Shown here piece after piece: positions 46,193 through 63,988 of a stretch of 64,000 nucleotides of DNA. A model generated the notes under the pieces. The model did no database searches, was not told the DNA's origin, and worked only from the letters and a program-made list of their open reading frames with translations. The position numbers were made by a program, and so were the translations under genes. Origin of the DNA: Pseudomonas sp. Teo4 (GTDB lineage Bacteria > Pseudomonadota > Gammaproteobacteria > Pseudomonadales > Pseudomonadaceae); the NCBI RefSeq assembly GCF_034387475.1, contig NZ_JAXCIL010000002.1, forward strand, positions 1,860,001 to 1,924,000, in the 5' to 3' direction. Numbering within the stretch: the stretch's first letter is position 1; each line of letters starts with the position of its first letter.

Positions 46193-47866
46193 TCAAGCCT
46201 TGCCGCTGACCACCATCTTGCGCGCATGCGCCAAAGATTCCTTGGTCAGATCAATGCCGCCAAGCATCCGCGCCACTTCCTCGACCCGCTCGCGTTTGGC
46301 CAGGCTGGCCACCGCTGTGTGGGTGGTGTCGCTGTTGCGCACTTTGTGCACGAACAGGTGGTGGTGCCCCTGCGCGGCCACCTGGGGCAGGTGGGTTACG
46401 GTCAGCACCTGGCCGCGCTCACCCAGTCGGCGCAACAACTGGCCGACGATTTCGGCAGTGGGGCCGCCAATGCCTACGTCGACTTCGTCGAACACCAGGG
46501 TCGGGATGCGCGATGTCTGGGCAGTGATGACCTGGATCGCCAGGCTGATGCGCGACAGTTCGCCGCCCGATGCCACCTTGGCCAGGCCCTTGAGAGGTTG
46601 ACCAGGGTTGGCGCTGACCAGCAGTTCGATCAGTTCCAGGCCGTGGGGCGACAGTTCCTGTCCTTCGTTTGGCGTCAGCTCGATGCAGAAACGCCCGCCG
46701 GGCATACCCAGGCGCTGGATTTCTTGCTCCACGGCGGTCGCTAGTTGGCTGGCGGCCTGTTGGCGCAGTGCGCTCAGCTCGCTGGCCTTCTCTTTATAGT
46801 GATGGGCGTAGGCAGTCAGCTCATCAGCCAGGCGTTCGAGGGATTCGTCACTGGCATTCAGCCCTTCCAACTCTTCCATCAACTGTTGTTGCAGATGCGG
46901 CAGCTCGGTCGGGTGTACGCGGTGTTTGCGCGCCAGGGTGTAGATGGTGTCGAGCCGCTCTTCCAGGTCCTGCAGGCGCATGGGGTCGGCATCGAAGTTG
47001 TCCAGGAAGCGGTTGAGCTCACCCACGGCTTCCTCGACCTGGATCTGCGCGCTGGCGATCAGGTTGGCGGCCTCGCCCAGTGCCTTGGGGGCGTTGCTGG
47101 CGGCACCCAGGCGGTTGAGGCTGGAGGTGAGGGCGCTGAGCACATTGCCTGAGTCGCTCTCGCTGCACTGGTCGATGACCTGGCGGCAAATGCCGAACAG
47201 CGCCTCGGCGCTGGTCAGGTTTTTATGCTCCTGCTCGAGTTGTTCGAGTTCGTTCTCGCCCAGGCCCAGGTTGTCGAGCTCTTCCAGCTGATAGCTGAGC
47301 AACTGGTGGCGTGCGCGTTGCTCGTCGCCGGAGTTGGTCAGGCGCTCCAGCTCGAGGCGGGTCTGGTTCCAGCGTTTGGCGGCCAATTGCACTTGGCGGG
47401 CGAGGTCGATGGCGCCGGCATATTCGTCCAGCAGGCGGCGATGGGTGTCGGTTTTTAGCAGCGACTGGTGTTCATGCTGGCTGTGGATGTCGATCAGCAG
47501 CTCGCCCAGCGCTTTCAGGTCGCCAAGTGGGCAGGGCGTGCCATTGATATAACCGCGGCTGCGGCCCTCGGCGGTGATGACCCGGCGCAGAATGCACGGG
47601 CCGTCGATGTCCAGGTCGCGTTCGGCCAGCCAGGTGCGCGCTTCGGGGATGTCCACCAGGTCAAAGGTGGCGAGGATGTCCGCCTTGTCCGCGCCAGGAC
47701 GCACCACGCCGCTGTCGGCACGGTCACCCAGGGTGAGGCCGAGGGCGTCCAGCATGATCGATTTGCCTGCGCCGGTCTCGCCGGTGATGACGGACATGCC
47801 GCGGGCCAGTTCGAGGTCGAGGTGCTCGACGATGGCGTAGTTGTGAATGGACAGGTGCACCAGCAT
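46193..47866 (-). CDS. recN: DNA repair protein RecN
   Basis: The 557-aa SMC-like ATPase acts in double-strand break repair. It has Walker A GETGAGKS (29-36), a long central coiled coil (about 150-370) and a C-terminal ATPase half with the signature SGGELSRISLA and Walker B LVFDEVDVGIGG. Length is standard. It is divergent from grpE, with the sigma-32 promoter of grpE in the gap. Confidence 0.96.
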   Translation of the reverse strand: MLVHLSIHNYAIVEHLDLELARGMSVITGETGAGKSIMLDALGLTLGDRADSGVVRPGADKADILATFDLVDIPEARTWLAERDLDIDGPCILRRVITAEGRSRGYINGTPCPLGDLKALGELLIDIHSQHEHQSLLKTDTHRRLLDEYAGAIDLARQVQLAAKRWNQTRLELERLTNSGDEQRARHQLLSYQLEELDNLGLGENELEQLEQEHKNLTSAEALFGICRQVIDQCSESDSGNVLSALTSSLNRLGAASNAPKALGEAANLIASAQIQVEEAVGELNRFLDNFDADPMRLQDLEERLDTIYTLARKHRVHPTELPHLQQQLMEELEGLNASDESLERLADELTAYAHHYKEKASELSALRQQAASQLATAVEQEIQRLGMPGGRFCIELTPNEGQELSPHGLELIELLVSANPGQPLKGLAKVASGGELSRISLAIQVITAQTSRIPTLVFDEVDVGIGGPTAEIVGQLLRRLGERGQVLTVTHLPQVAAQGHHHLFVHKVRNSDTTHTAVASLAKRERVEEVARMLGGIDLTKESLAHARKMVVSGKA

Positions 47867-47972
47867 GAGGGCGGCTCCCGAAGGAAATGGTCTGGTTATT
47901 TATACAGTAGTTTTTTCGAGGCTGACAATGCCCGCTCGGAGATTCTTCCTCAGGGTGAAAACCAGATTGCCC

Positions 47973-48000
47973 CTTGAAGCCTGTTTTTCCGGCCCCATAT
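47973..48000 (+). promoter_or_regulatory. Sigma-32 heat-shock promoter of grpE
   Basis: CTTGAAG (47973-47979), 13 bases, then CCCCATAT (47993-48000) matches the sigma-32 consensus CTTGAAA-N11-16-CCCCATNT. It lies 58 bases before the grpE ATG. Confidence 0.9.
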
Positions 48001-48058
48001 AGCCGTCAGACAAGGCGAGCCAGGCTCGCAGACCAGAAATTTGCGAAGGAGAACACCC

Positions 48059-48613
48059 ATGGCTGACGAACAGCTGGATGAAAAAAACCTTAATGCCGAA
48101 GAGGCTGGTGCAGCGACTGTCGATGCCCGCGTCCAGGAACTAGAGGAGCAGCTGGCCGCCGCCAAGGATCAGTCCCTGCGTGTTGCTGCAGAAGCGCAGA
48201 ACAGCATTCGTCGCGCCGAACAGGAGGTCGACAAGGCCCGCAAGTTCGCCCTCGAGAAGTTCGCTGGCGACCTGCTGCCGGTAATCGACAGCCTGGAAAT
48301 GGCGCTTGCGCACCTCAATCCCGAGGACGAGCAGGTCAAGAACACTCGCGAAGGCGTCGAGCTGACCCTGAAGATGTTCCAGGACACCCTCAAGCGCTAC
48401 AACCTCGAAGCCATCGACCCGCATGGCCATCCGTTCAATGCAGAGCACCATCAGGCGATGGCCATGCAGGAAAGCGCCGAGGTCGAGCCGAACAGCGTGC
48501 TGAATGTGTTCCAGAAGGGCTACCTGCTCAATGGCCGCCTGCTGCGCCCTGCGATGGTCGTGGTCAGCAAGGCGCCAGCCGCCCCGCAACCTTCTATTGA
48601 TGAAAAGGCTTGA
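48059..48613 (+). CDS. grpE: Nucleotide exchange factor GrpE
   Basis: The 184-aa co-chaperone drives ADP release from DnaK. It has a long N-terminal helix (residues 20-75, [17 protein letters not shown]) and the signature [11 protein letters not shown], then [13 protein letters not shown] 48059 has an AAGGAGA site. It sits 102 bases before dnaK and has its own sigma-32 promoter upstream. Confidence 0.96.
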   Translation: MADEQLDEKNLNAEEAGAATVDARVQELEEQLAAAKDQSLRVAAEAQNSIRRAEQEVDKARKFALEKFAGDLLPVIDSLEMALAHLNPEDEQVKNTREGVELTLKMFQDTLKRYNLEAIDPHGHPFNAEHHQAMAMQESAEVEPNSVLNVFQKGYLLNGRLLRPAMVVVSKAPAAPQPSIDEKA

Positions 48614-48636
48614 AATCTGTCGGGGCATCCCCATCT
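48609..48636 (+). promoter_or_regulatory. Second sigma-32 promoter, for dnaK
   Basis: CTTGAAA (48609-48615), 13 bases, then CCCCATCT (48629-48636) is a consensus sigma-32 promoter that overlaps the grpE stop codon and lies 80 bases before dnaK. Confidence 0.88.
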
Positions 48637-48715
48637 AGGTGTCAAGCCTTCAAGTATTACCGCAGTTGGCTGAATGCAGCCGCTGCCACCAAATTCAAGT
48701 TTCGGGAGATTCAAC

Positions 48716-50641
48716 ATGGGTAAAATCATCGGTATCGACCTGGGGACCACCAACTCGTGCGTCTCCATTCTGGAAAACGGTAACGTCAAAGTCATCGAAA
48801 ACGCCGAGGGCGCGCGTACTACCCCTTCGATCGTGGCTTACGCCAACGATGGCGAAATCCTGGTTGGCCAGTCGGCCAAGCGTCAGGCCGTCACCAACCC
48901 GCACAACACCCTGTTCGCCGTGAAGCGTCTGATTGGCCGTCGCTTCGAAGAAGACGTCGTGCAGAAAGACATCAAGCTGGTTCCGTACAAGATCGTCAAA
49001 GCCAACAATGGTGACGCTTGGGTCGAAGCCAGCGGCAAGGAAATGGCTCCGCCGCAAATCAGCGCCGAAGTCCTGAAGAAAATGAAGAAAACCGCCGAAG
49101 ACTACCTCGGCGAGCCGGTGACTGAAGCAGTCATCACCGTTCCGGCCTACTTCAACGACAGCCAGCGTCAGGCCACCAAAGACGCCGGCCGCATCGCTGG
49201 TCTGGACGTAAAGCGCATCATCAACGAACCAACTGCCGCTGCGCTGGCTTACGGCATGGACAAGGCCAAGGGCGACCACACCGTCATCGTTTATGACCTG
49301 GGTGGTGGTACCTTCGACGTTTCCGTGATCGAGATCGCTGAAGTCGATGGCGAGCACCAGTTCGAAGTACTGGCCACCAACGGTGACACCTTCCTGGGTG
49401 GTGAAGACTTCGACATGCGCCTGATCGACTACCTCGTCGACGAGTTCAAGAAAGAGTCGGGCATGGACCTGAAGAACGACCCTCTGGCCCTGCAGCGTCT
49501 GAAAGAAGCCGCTGAAAAGGCCAAGATCGAGCTGTCCTCCACTCAGTCGACCGACGTCAACCTGCCGTACATCACTGCAGACGCGACCGGTCCTAAGCAC
49601 CTGAACGTGAAGATTTCCCGCGCCAAGCTGGAGTCGCTGGTAGAAGACCTGGTCAACCGTACCATCGAGCCTTGCCGCATTGCGCTGAAGGACGCTGGCA
49701 TCGACGCGAGCAAGATCGACGACGTGATCCTGGTCGGCGGTCAGACCCGTATGCCAATGGTGCAGAAAGCCGTTGCCGACTTCTTCGGTAAAGAAGCACG
49801 TAAAGACGTCAACCCTGACGAAGCCGTTGCCATGGGCGCTGCCATTCAGGGCGCGGTACTGGCCGGTGACGTGAAAGACGTCCTGCTGCTGGACGTCAGC
49901 CCGCTGACCCTGGGTATCGAAACCATGGGCGGCGTGATGACTCCGCTGATCGAGAAGAACACCACCATCCCGACCAAGAAGTCGCAGGTGTTCTCGACTG
50001 CCGATGACAACCAGGGCGCCGTGACCATCCACGTTCTGCAGGGTGAGCGTAAGCAAGCCGCACAGAACAAGTCGCTGGGCAAATTCGACCTGGCCGACAT
50101 TCCGCCGGCTCCACGCGGTGTACCGCAGATCGAAGTGACCTTCGACATCGACGCCAACGGCATCCTGCACGTCAGCGCCAAAGACAAGGCCACTGGCAAG
50201 TCGCAGTCGATCGTGATCAAGGCCAACTCCGGTCTGTCGGACGAAGAGATCGAGCGCATGGTGCGTGACGCCGAGGCAAACGCCGAGGAAGACCGCAAGT
50301 TCGAAGAGCTGGCCGCTGCCCGTAACCAGGGTGATGCGCTGGTTCACTCGACCCGCAAGATGGTCGCTGACGCAGGTGACAAGGTCACTGCCGAAGAGAA
50401 GACCGCTATCGAAGCTGCGGTCGTTGCCCTGGAAGCCGCTGTCAAAGGCGACGACAAGGCCGCCATCGAAGCCAAGGTCGAAGAGCTGTCCAAGGTCTCC
50501 GCGCCAGTGGCTCAGAAGATGTACGCCGAGCAGCAAGCTGAGCAGCCACAAGGCGGTGCGCAGCAGGCTGAGCCGGAAGCCAAGCACGATGACGTGGTTG
50601 ACGCCGAGTTCGAAGAAGTGAAAGACAACAACAAGCAGTAA
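48716..50641 (+). CDS. dnaK: Chaperone DnaK (Hsp70)
   Basis: The 641-aa ATP-dependent chaperone has all Hsp70 signatures: [11 protein letters not shown] at the N-terminus, [15 protein letters not shown] near 195, [11 protein letters not shown] near 340, then the substrate-binding domain and a Gln/Ala-rich tail that ends [11 protein letters not shown]. It works with GrpE upstream and DnaJ downstream, both in this window. Confidence 0.98.
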   Translation: MGKIIGIDLGTTNSCVSILENGNVKVIENAEGARTTPSIVAYANDGEILVGQSAKRQAVTNPHNTLFAVKRLIGRRFEEDVVQKDIKLVPYKIVKANNGDAWVEASGKEMAPPQISAEVLKKMKKTAEDYLGEPVTEAVITVPAYFNDSQRQATKDAGRIAGLDVKRIINEPTAAALAYGMDKAKGDHTVIVYDLGGGTFDVSVIEIAEVDGEHQFEVLATNGDTFLGGEDFDMRLIDYLVDEFKKESGMDLKNDPLALQRLKEAAEKAKIELSSTQSTDVNLPYITADATGPKHLNVKISRAKLESLVEDLVNRTIEPCRIALKDAGIDASKIDDVILVGGQTRMPMVQKAVADFFGKEARKDVNPDEAVAMGAAIQGAVLAGDVKDVLLLDVSPLTLGIETMGGVMTPLIEKNTTIPTKKSQVFSTADDNQGAVTIHVLQGERKQAAQNKSLGKFDLADIPPAPRGVPQIEVTFDIDANGILHVSAKDKATGKSQSIVIKANSGLSDEEIERMVRDAEANAEEDRKFEELAAARNQGDALVHSTRKMVADAGDKVTAEEKTAIEAAVVALEAAVKGDDKAAIEAKVEELSKVSAPVAQKMYAEQQAEQPQGGAQQAEPEAKHDDVVDAEFEEVKDNNKQ

Positions 50642-50701
50642 TCCCTGCATGTTGTCGGCCGGTTGAGCGTCGTTTGACGATGAACTGGTAGGATGTCGCC
50701 G

Positions 50702-50721
50702 CGCGGGGGCTTGCTCCCGCG
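50702..50721 (+). terminator. Hairpin between dnaK and dnaJ
   Basis: An 8-bp stem (50702-50709 with 50714-50721, one G-U pair) around CTTG in the 196-bp gap. There is no U-run, so it may only partly reduce read-through. Confidence 0.45.
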
Positions 50722-50837
50722 TTGGCGTGTCTGGAACACGAGAATTTTTACAGCATCTGTCAGGGCGCTTTGGGCGTGCAGCGGCAGGTGCTGACGGCAT
50801 GGAGCATGCCGTACGCCCTCAAGAGTGCAAATGACCT

Positions 50838-52788
<1,951 letters not shown>

Positions 52789-52801
52789 ACTTGACGGCCT
52801 C

Positions 52802-52883
52802 ATCGCCGGCAAGCCGGCTCCCACAAGTGTTGCGCAGGCCGTGAGGCTTGTAGAAATCCTGTAGGAGCCGGCTTGCCGGCGAT
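52802..52883. repeat. REP pair (inverted)
   Basis: Arms 52802-52825 and 52860-52883 (ATCGCCGGCAAGCCGGCTCC and complement) differ at one base. Same REP type as 58491-58575. Confidence 0.88.
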
Positions 52884-53019
52884 AGGGCCGCAAAGCAGCC
52901 CTCTGTCGCAATCATGTGTTTTAGAGACACATATGCGGTAGACCTAAAACGCACTTTTCTGTAAGCTACAGCTTTAGTGTGTCCACTAAAAGCGCGCAGC
53001 GAATTGAATTCAGCACATG

Positions 53020-53060
53020 AAAGCGGGGTGACGTGTCCATACGTCACTCCGCTTTTTTGC
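53020..53060 (+). terminator. Intrinsic terminator after dapB, just before carA
   Basis: A 15-bp stem (53020-53034 with 53041-53055, one G-U pair) and a 6-base loop run into TTTTTT. It ends only about 45 bases before the carA start, so it either ends dapB transcription or acts as an attenuator if carA transcription starts above it. Confidence 0.8.
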
Positions 53061-53103
53061 AACCTGCGATCGCCCTTTCATGCTTGATTTACGGGAGGTC
53101 TTC

Positions 53104-54240
53104 TTGACAAAGCCAGCCATACTCGCCCTTGCCGATGGCAGTATTTTCCGCGGTGAAGCCATCGGGGCCGACGGTCAAACCGTTGGTGAGGTGGTGTTCA
53201 ACACTGCTATGACCGGCTACCAGGAAATCCTTACTGATCCTTCCTACGCGCAGCAAATCGTTACCCTGACCTACCCGCACATTGGCAACACCGGCACCAC
53301 CCCGGAAGATGCCGAGTCGAACCGCGTCTGGTCCGCTGGCCTGGTCATCCGTGACCTGCCGCTGCTGGCCAGCAACTGGCGTAACACCCAGTCGCTGCCT
53401 GAGTACCTGAAGGCCAACAACGTCGTCGCCATCGCCGGTATCGACACCCGTCGCCTGACCCGCATCCTGCGTGAAAAGGGCGCCCAGAACGGCTGCATCC
53501 TCGCCGGTGACAACATCAGCGAAGAAGCCGCCATCGCCGCTGCCCGCGCCTTCCCAGGCCTCAAGGGCATGGACCTGGCCAAGGTCGTGTCCACCAAGGA
53601 GCGCTACGAGTGGCGTTCCAGCGTGTGGGAACTGAAAACCGACAGCCACCCGACCATCGAAGCTGCCGACCTGCCTTACCACGTGGTTGCTTTCGACTAC
53701 GGCGTCAAGCTGAACATCCTGCGCATGCTGGTCGCCCGCGGTTGCCGCGTGACCGTTGTGCCTGCTCAGACCCCAGCCAATGAAGTGCTGGCGCTGAATC
53801 CGGACGGCGTGTTCCTGTCCAACGGCCCTGGCGACCCCGAGCCGTGCGACTACGCCATCCAGGCGATCAAGGAAATCCTGGAAACCGAGATCCCGGTCTT
53901 CGGCATCTGCCTCGGCCACCAGCTGCTGGCCCTGGCCTCCGGCGCCAAGACCGTCAAGATGGGCCACGGCCACCATGGTGCCAACCACCCGGTCCAGGAC
54001 CTGGACACCGGCGTGGTCATGATCACCAGCCAGAACCACGGTTTCGCCGTCGACGAAGCCACCCTGCCGGGCAATGTCCGCGCCATCCACAAGTCGCTGT
54101 TCGACGGCACCCTGCAGGGTATCGAGCGCACCGACAAGAGCGCGTTCAGCTTCCAGGGGCACCCTGAAGCGAGCCCAGGCCCGACCGACGTCGCGCCACT
54201 GTTCGATCGTTTCATCGATGCCATGGCCAAGCGCCGCTGA
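53104..54240 (+). CDS. carA: Carbamoyl-phosphate synthase small subunit CarA
   Basis: The 378-aa glutaminase subunit supplies ammonia to CarB for carbamoyl phosphate, shared by arginine and pyrimidine synthesis. It has the CPSase small-chain N-domain ([14 protein letters not shown]) and a class I glutamine amidotransferase domain with the nucleophile Cys269 in GICLGHQ, the same number as in E. coli. The start is taken as TTG 53104 because GGGAGG lies 5 bases upstream and the protein then starts [13 protein letters not shown]; an ATG at 53080 is in frame but lacks this site. Confidence 0.94.
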   Translation: MTKPAILALADGSIFRGEAIGADGQTVGEVVFNTAMTGYQEILTDPSYAQQIVTLTYPHIGNTGTTPEDAESNRVWSAGLVIRDLPLLASNWRNTQSLPEYLKANNVVAIAGIDTRRLTRILREKGAQNGCILAGDNISEEAAIAAARAFPGLKGMDLAKVVSTKERYEWRSSVWELKTDSHPTIEAADLPYHVVAFDYGVKLNILRMLVARGCRVTVVPAQTPANEVLALNPDGVFLSNGPGDPEPCDYAIQAIKEILETEIPVFGICLGHQLLALASGAKTVKMGHGHHGANHPVQDLDTGVVMITSQNHGFAVDEATLPGNVRAIHKSLFDGTLQGIERTDKSAFSFQGHPEASPGPTDVAPLFDRFIDAMAKRR

Positions 54241-54346
54241 GCATCCTGCTTCAAGGCCCCGGGCCGGCTTGCGCCGCGCCCGGAAGCGCCTGACCCAGAT
54301 TGTTCAAGGCGGCTTGCCGACTGACCCGCGGATTTGAGTGACAACC

Positions 54347-57564
<3,218 letters not shown>

Positions 57565-57568
<4 letters not shown>

Positions 57569-58047
57569 GCATTACCAAGTACCCGATGACCGTTCAGGGC
57601 GCTCGCGCCCTGGAAGAAGAGCATCTTTTCCTGAGCAAGACCGAGCGTCCGCGCCTGAGTCAGGCCATTGGCGAAGCCCGTGAGCTGGGCGATCTCAAGG
57701 AAAACGCCGAATACCATGCCGCCCGTGAGGAGCAGGGCATGGTCGAGGCGCGTATCCGCGATATCGAAGGTCGTCTGCAGAACTCGGTTGTTATCGATGT
57801 GACCACCATTGCCCATACCGGCAAGGTCATCTTCGGTACCACCGTGGACCTGGAGAACACCGAGACCGGTGACCAGGTGACCTACCAGATCGTTGGCGAA
57901 GACGAAGCTGACATCAAGAAGGGCAAGCTGTCGGCCGGTGCGCCAATTGCCCGTGCCATCATCGGCAAGGAAGAAGGTGATACTGTCGTCGTCAAGACGC
58001 CTAGCGGCACGGTCGAGTACGAGATTGTCGAAGTCAAGCACATCTGA
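57565..58047 (+). CDS. greA: Transcription elongation factor GreA
   Basis: The 160-aa factor enters the RNA polymerase secondary channel and stimulates cleavage of backtracked RNA. It has the N-terminal coiled coil with the acidic tip ([17 protein letters not shown], residues 39-55) and the C-terminal globular domain ([18 protein letters not shown]). The start overlaps the carB stop. Confidence 0.97.
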
Positions 58048-58474
58048 CCGGCGCCTGCGGGCGCCATCCCTCGAGGGTATCCTCTGGCAACTGGCCCAGG
58101 TCTTCTGGGTCGGTGGCCTTTGGGTGTTTCACGTGGGGTTGGTGCCTGCGCTCAAGGTCAGTGGCCTGGCACCGTTGCTGGTGCAGGACATCGCCGGGCA
58201 GATCGACCGCTGGTTGATCGGTGTGGCGTTGCTTGGGCTGTTGACCCAGCTGGCAGTGCTGGCAAGGGTGGATGGCCTGGCGGCCTGGTGGCGGCAGTTT
58301 CGCGGCCAGATGCTATTGCTCGGCTTCGGTGCCTGCGTGGGGTATTACACCCTGCGCTACGGCATCTCGGTAGGCGAGCGCTGGCAGATGTTCTGTTTCC
58401 TGGTCTTGGGCTTTTCCGGCATCGTGCTGGTGGCCCAGCCGGTCCCGGTCAGGGTGCGTGCTCCACGCCATTGA
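58025..58474 (+). CDS. DUF4149-like inner-membrane protein
   Basis: The frame beyond greA encodes about 149 aa with four hydrophobic segments (for example ILWQLAQVFWVGGLWVFHVG and MLLLGFGACVGYYTL), resembling DUF4149/TMEM205-like membrane proteins found at this place in pseudomonads. The start is uncertain: TTG 58025 lies inside the greA end ([12 protein letters not shown]), and no ATG exists near the N-terminus. Function unknown. Confidence 0.7.
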   Translation: MSKSSTSDRRLRAPSLEGILWQLAQVFWVGGLWVFHVGLVPALKVSGLAPLLVQDIAGQIDRWLIGVALLGLLTQLAVLARVDGLAAWWRQFRGQMLLLGFGACVGYYTLRYGISVGERWQMFCFLVLGFSGIVLVAQPVPVRVRAPRH

Positions 58475-58490
58475 CAGGGGCCATGGACCG

Positions 58491-58575
58491 TGTGGGAGCC
58501 GGCTTGCCGGCGATCAGCGGCGTAGCCGGTGCCAGGCACCGCGGAGCTTTCATCGCCGGCAAGCCGGCTCCCACA
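58491..58575. repeat. REP pair (inverted)
   Basis: A perfect 24-bp inverted repeat (58491-58514 and 58552-58575; TGTGGGAGCCGGCTTGCCGG...) between the converging DUF4149 and yhbY genes. Confidence 0.9.
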
Positions 58576-58624
58576 TGGACCGCGACGATCCTGAGATCAC
58601 CGCAGTACCTGTGGGCCCATCCCG

Positions 58625-58933
58625 TTACTTGTAACGGTGGATGTTGGACAGCTGCTTGTTCGGCTGTGGGTTCTTGCGGTAAATCAGCGCCTTCTTGCCG
58701 ATGGTCTGTACCAGCTCGGCACGGCCTGCCTTGCACAGTTCGGCAATGGCGGCAGCACGTTCTTCGCGATCTTCGGAGCGAATCTCGACCTTGATCAGCT
58801 CGTGGTCGGTGAGCGCACGCTCCAGTTCGGCGATAACGCCTTCATTCAAACCGTTGCCAGCAACGATCAGGACCGGCTTCAGGTCATGACCAATGGACTT
58901 GTATTGCTTCTTCTGCTCGTTATTGAGCGGCAT
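58625..58933 (-). CDS. yhbY: YhbY/CRS1-YhbY-type RNA-binding protein
   Basis: The 102-aa product is a single CRM domain (KSIGHDLKPVLIVAGNGLNE, GRAELVQTIGKKALIYRKN) that binds the 50S precursor in E. coli. Start ATG 58933 (MPLNNEQKKQYK) is chosen; upstream codons look non-coding. It is divergent from rlmE, an arrangement conserved in gammaproteobacteria. Confidence 0.95.
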   Translation of the reverse strand: MPLNNEQKKQYKSIGHDLKPVLIVAGNGLNEGVIAELERALTDHELIKVEIRSEDREERAAAIAELCKAGRAELVQTIGKKALIYRKNPQPNKQLSNIHRYK

Positions 58934-59035
58934 AATCTGACCCTTTCCGTCTGATTCTGTAAAATTGACCGGCATTTTACCCGAGGGCCACCGGCTCCGC
59001 CCAGTCAATCACGACGCATATCATCGAGGTGCCCC

Positions 59036-59662
59036 GTGGTACAACGTTCCAAAAGCAGCGCAAACTGGCTGCGAGAGCATTTCAACGACCCTTTCGTCAA
59101 ACAGGCGCAAAAGGATGGCTACCGCTCGCGCGCGAGCTACAAACTGCTGGAGATCCAGGAAAAGGATCGGCTGATTCGTCCAGGCATGAGTGTAATCGAC
59201 CTGGGCGCAGCGCCTGGAGGCTGGTCGCAGGTGACCAGTCGTCTGATCGGTGGGCAGGGGCGCCTGATCGCCTCCGATATCCTGGAAATGGACGCAATTC
59301 CTGACGTTACCTTCATTCAGGGTGACTTTACCCAGGACGAAGTCCTCGCGAACATTCTGCAGGCAGTCGGCGATTCGCACGTAGACCTTGTGATTTCCGA
59401 CATGGCCCCCAATATGAGTGGTACGCCTGCGGTGGACATGCCGCGCGCCATGTTCCTGTGCGAGCTGGCCCTCGATCTGGCCACCCGTGTCCTCAAGCCG
59501 GGCGGCGATTTCCTGATCAAGATTTTCCAGGGCGAAGGTTTTGACGTGTACCTCAAGGACGTGCGTAGCAAGTTCGACAAGGTACAAATGCGCAAACCAT
59601 CGTCCTCGCGGGATCGCTCGCGTGAGCAATACCTGCTGGCCAGGGGCTTCAAGGGGGCGTGA
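59036..59662 (+). CDS. rlmE: 23S rRNA 2'-O-methyltransferase RlmE (FtsJ/RrmJ)
   Basis: The 208-aa enzyme methylates U2552 of 23S rRNA. It has the SAM-binding motif [13 protein letters not shown] (about 54-66), the catalytic Asp in [11 protein letters not shown] and Lys in KIFQGEG. The start is GTG 59036 ([11 protein letters not shown] follows), with a GAGGT site upstream. It precedes ftsH as in E. coli. Confidence 0.96.
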   Translation: MVQRSKSSANWLREHFNDPFVKQAQKDGYRSRASYKLLEIQEKDRLIRPGMSVIDLGAAPGGWSQVTSRLIGGQGRLIASDILEMDAIPDVTFIQGDFTQDEVLANILQAVGDSHVDLVISDMAPNMSGTPAVDMPRAMFLCELALDLATRVLKPGGDFLIKIFQGEGFDVYLKDVRSKFDKVQMRKPSSSRDRSREQYLLARGFKGA

Positions 59663-59857
59663 AAAGGCGGGTTGCGGGGTGGTCGATAGTTATTTCCAAT
59701 CGGCTGTCCCGTCAGGATCGTCCGAACTTCGTGTAGTCTAGGTTTCACAAAGGGTTACAGACGGTGCCTGCGGATGCGTAGGTAATGTAGTAAGTTAGGG
59801 CGACGAATATCATGCGAGGCACGGCTGCGTCGTGCGCCGGCCTCAGAGGGTAGCGAA

Positions 59858-61771
<1,914 letters not shown>

Positions 61772-61779
61772 GGGCATCT

Positions 61780-62631
61780 ATGAGCTCACAGCAGTACCCG
61801 ACCCGGTTGCCTTGCGGCAACCGGGTTCTTGATTTGTCCCGTACCCATGTCATGGGTATTCTCAATATCACCCCCGACTCCTTCTCCGACGGTGGGCGCT
61901 TCAATCAGCGCGACGAAGCGCTTCGGCATGCCGAAGCGATGGTCGCTGCGGGCGCCACGCTGATCGATATCGGTGGAGAGTCGACCCGGCCTGGTGCGCG
62001 AGCAGTATCGGTCACCGAAGAGCTTGAGCGGGTTGCGCCGATGGTCGAGGCGATCAACAGTCGTCTGGATGTGGTGATTTCCGTCGATACCTCCACCCCG
62101 GCCGTGATTCGCGAGTCGGCGCGGTTGGGTGCAGGCCTGATCAATGACGTGCGCGCGCTGGAGCGCGATGGTGCGCTGGATGCTGCTGCCGATACCGGCC
62201 TTCCGGTTTGCCTCATGCACATGCGTGGTGAGCCGGGCAACATGCAGGATGACCCGCACTACAACGATGTGACCGCTGACGTTACGCGCTATCTTGAACA
62301 GCGGATGGCTGCGTGTGCAGCTGCGGGTATCGATACTGACCGAATCATTCTTGATCCTGGCTTCGGCTTCGCCAAGACCCTGGCGCATAACCTGAGCCTG
62401 TTCAAACACATGGAAGCGCTCTACCGCCTCAGGCGCCCGCTATTGGTGGGTGTTTCGCGCAAGAGCATGATCGGCTTGACCTTGGATCGCCCGGTTGGTG
62501 AGCGGTTGTACGGCAGTCTTGCGCTGGCGGCATTGGCCATGACCAAGGGTGCCAGCATCCTGCGCGTCCATGACGTGGCCGAGACCGTTGATGTCGTGCG
62601 CATGATCGCCGCGGTGCAGAACGCCGAATAA
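61780..62631 (+). CDS. folP: Dihydropteroate synthase FolP
   Basis: The 283-aa enzyme joins p-aminobenzoate to dihydropterin pyrophosphate in folate synthesis and is the sulfonamide target. Signatures are [15 protein letters not shown] (about 25-39) and [12 protein letters not shown] (about 62-73). It lies 8 bases after ftsH and 16 before glmM; this ftsH-folP-glmM order is conserved. Confidence 0.97.
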   Translation: MSSQQYPTRLPCGNRVLDLSRTHVMGILNITPDSFSDGGRFNQRDEALRHAEAMVAAGATLIDIGGESTRPGARAVSVTEELERVAPMVEAINSRLDVVISVDTSTPAVIRESARLGAGLINDVRALERDGALDAAADTGLPVCLMHMRGEPGNMQDDPHYNDVTADVTRYLEQRMAACAAAGIDTDRIILDPGFGFAKTLAHNLSLFKHMEALYRLRRPLLVGVSRKSMIGLTLDRPVGERLYGSLALAALAMTKGASILRVHDVAETVDVVRMIAAVQNAE

Positions 62632-62647
62632 GAACATTGGAGTCCCT

Positions 62648-63988
62648 ATGAGCAGAAAATACTTTGGTACCGACGGCATTCGTGGCCGCGTCGGCGAATA
62701 CCCGATCACACCGGATTTCATGCTGAAGCTGGGCTGGGCCGCGGGCATGGCCTTCCGCAAGCAGGGCAATTGCCGCGTTCTGGTGGGCAAGGACACCCGT
62801 ATTTCGGGGTACATGTTCGAATCGGCGCTCGAAGCCGGGCTGTCAGCCGCCGGTGCCGATGTGATGCTGCTCGGGCCCATGCCGACGCCTGCCATCGCCT
62901 ACCTCACCCGTACCTTCCACGCTGAAGCCGGGATCGTCATCAGCGCTTCCCACAATCCGCATGACGACAACGGCATCAAGTTCTTCTCGGGCCAGGGCAC
63001 CAAGCTGCCGGACGAGGTCGAACTGATGATCGAGGAGCTGCTGGACCAACCGATGACGGTGGTCGACTCGAGCAAGTTGGGCAAGGTTTCCCGTATCAAC
63101 GATGCGGCCGGTCGCTACATCGAGTTCTGCAAGAGCAGTGTGCCGAGCAGCACCAGCTTCGAGGGGCTCAAACTGGTGGTCGACTGCGCCCATGGTGCCA
63201 CCTACAAGGTCGCGCCCAGCGTGTTCCGTGAGTTGGGTGCCCAGGTGACTGTGCTGCATGCCCAGCCGGATGGTCTGAATATCAACGAGAACTGCGGCTC
63301 TACGCACATCGAGTCGCTGCAGGCTGCCGTGCTGGTCGGTCATGCCGATCTGGGCATCGCCTTCGATGGCGATGGCGACCGTGTGCTGATGGTTGACCAT
63401 ACCGGTGCCATCGTCGATGGTGACGAGTTGCTGTTCATCATTGCTCGCGACCTGCATGAGCGCGGCAAGCTGCAGGGCGGGGTGGTGGGTACCCTGATGA
63501 GCAACCTTGGGCTGGAGCTTGCTCTCAAGGATCTGGATATTCCGTTCGTGCGGGCCAAGGTCGGCGACCGCTATGTCATGGCCGAGCTGCTCGAGCGCGA
63601 ATGGTTGGTAGGTGGGGAAAACTCCGGACATGTGGTCTGCTGCAATCACACCACCACAGGTGATGCGATCATTGCCGCGCTGCAGGTGCTGCTGTCGCTC
63701 AAACGCCGCGGCGAGACACTGGCACAAGCCCGTCAGGCCGTTCGCAAATGCCCACAGGTACTGATCAATGTGCGCTTCGGTGCGAGCAAGGTCGACCCGT
63801 TGGAGCATCCTGCGGTCAAGGAGGCCAGCGCCAAGGCCACCGAGGCGATGGCTGGGCGTGGTCGGGTGCTGTTGCGCAAGTCTGGCACCGAGCCGCTGGT
63901 GCGGGTCATGGTCGAAGGCGACGATGAAAACCAGGTGCGTACCCATGCCGAAGCCCTGGCCAAACTGGTCGGCGAAGTTTGTGTCTGA
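62648..63988 (+). CDS. glmM: Phosphoglucosamine mutase GlmM
   Basis: The 446-aa enzyme interconverts glucosamine-6- and glucosamine-1-phosphate for UDP-GlcNAc synthesis. The phosphoserine is Ser101 in [12 protein letters not shown]. The metal-binding loop AFDGDGDRV (near 238-246) and sugar loop GGENSGH (near 323-329) are present, and the phosphate-binding loop [12 protein letters not shown] is near the C-terminus. GAGTCC-type spacing precedes the ATG. The gene is complete; 12 bases remain to the window end. Confidence 0.97.
   Translation: MSRKYFGTDGIRGRVGEYPITPDFMLKLGWAAGMAFRKQGNCRVLVGKDTRISGYMFESALEAGLSAAGADVMLLGPMPTPAIAYLTRTFHAEAGIVISASHNPHDDNGIKFFSGQGTKLPDEVELMIEELLDQPMTVVDSSKLGKVSRINDAAGRYIEFCKSSVPSSTSFEGLKLVVDCAHGATYKVAPSVFRELGAQVTVLHAQPDGLNINENCGSTHIESLQAAVLVGHADLGIAFDGDGDRVLMVDHTGAIVDGDELLFIIARDLHERGKLQGGVVGTLMSNLGLELALKDLDIPFVRAKVGDRYVMAELLEREWLVGGENSGHVVCCNHTTTGDAIIAALQVLLSLKRRGETLAQARQAVRKCPQVLINVRFGASKVDPLEHPAVKEASAKATEAMAGRGRVLLRKSGTEPLVRVMVEGDDENQVRTHAEALAKLVGEVCV

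Larger units (their letters stand above)
52789..53103. other. Intergenic region dapB-carA
   Basis: About 315 bp with a REP doublet (52802-52883) and a terminator (53020-53060). No gene is supported. The carA promoter should lie here. Confidence 0.7.

Noticed and set aside
48695..50800. 701-aa minus-strand open frame opposite dnaK
   Set aside because: Antisense shadow of dnaK; composition is Val/Asp/Gly/His-rich without motifs.
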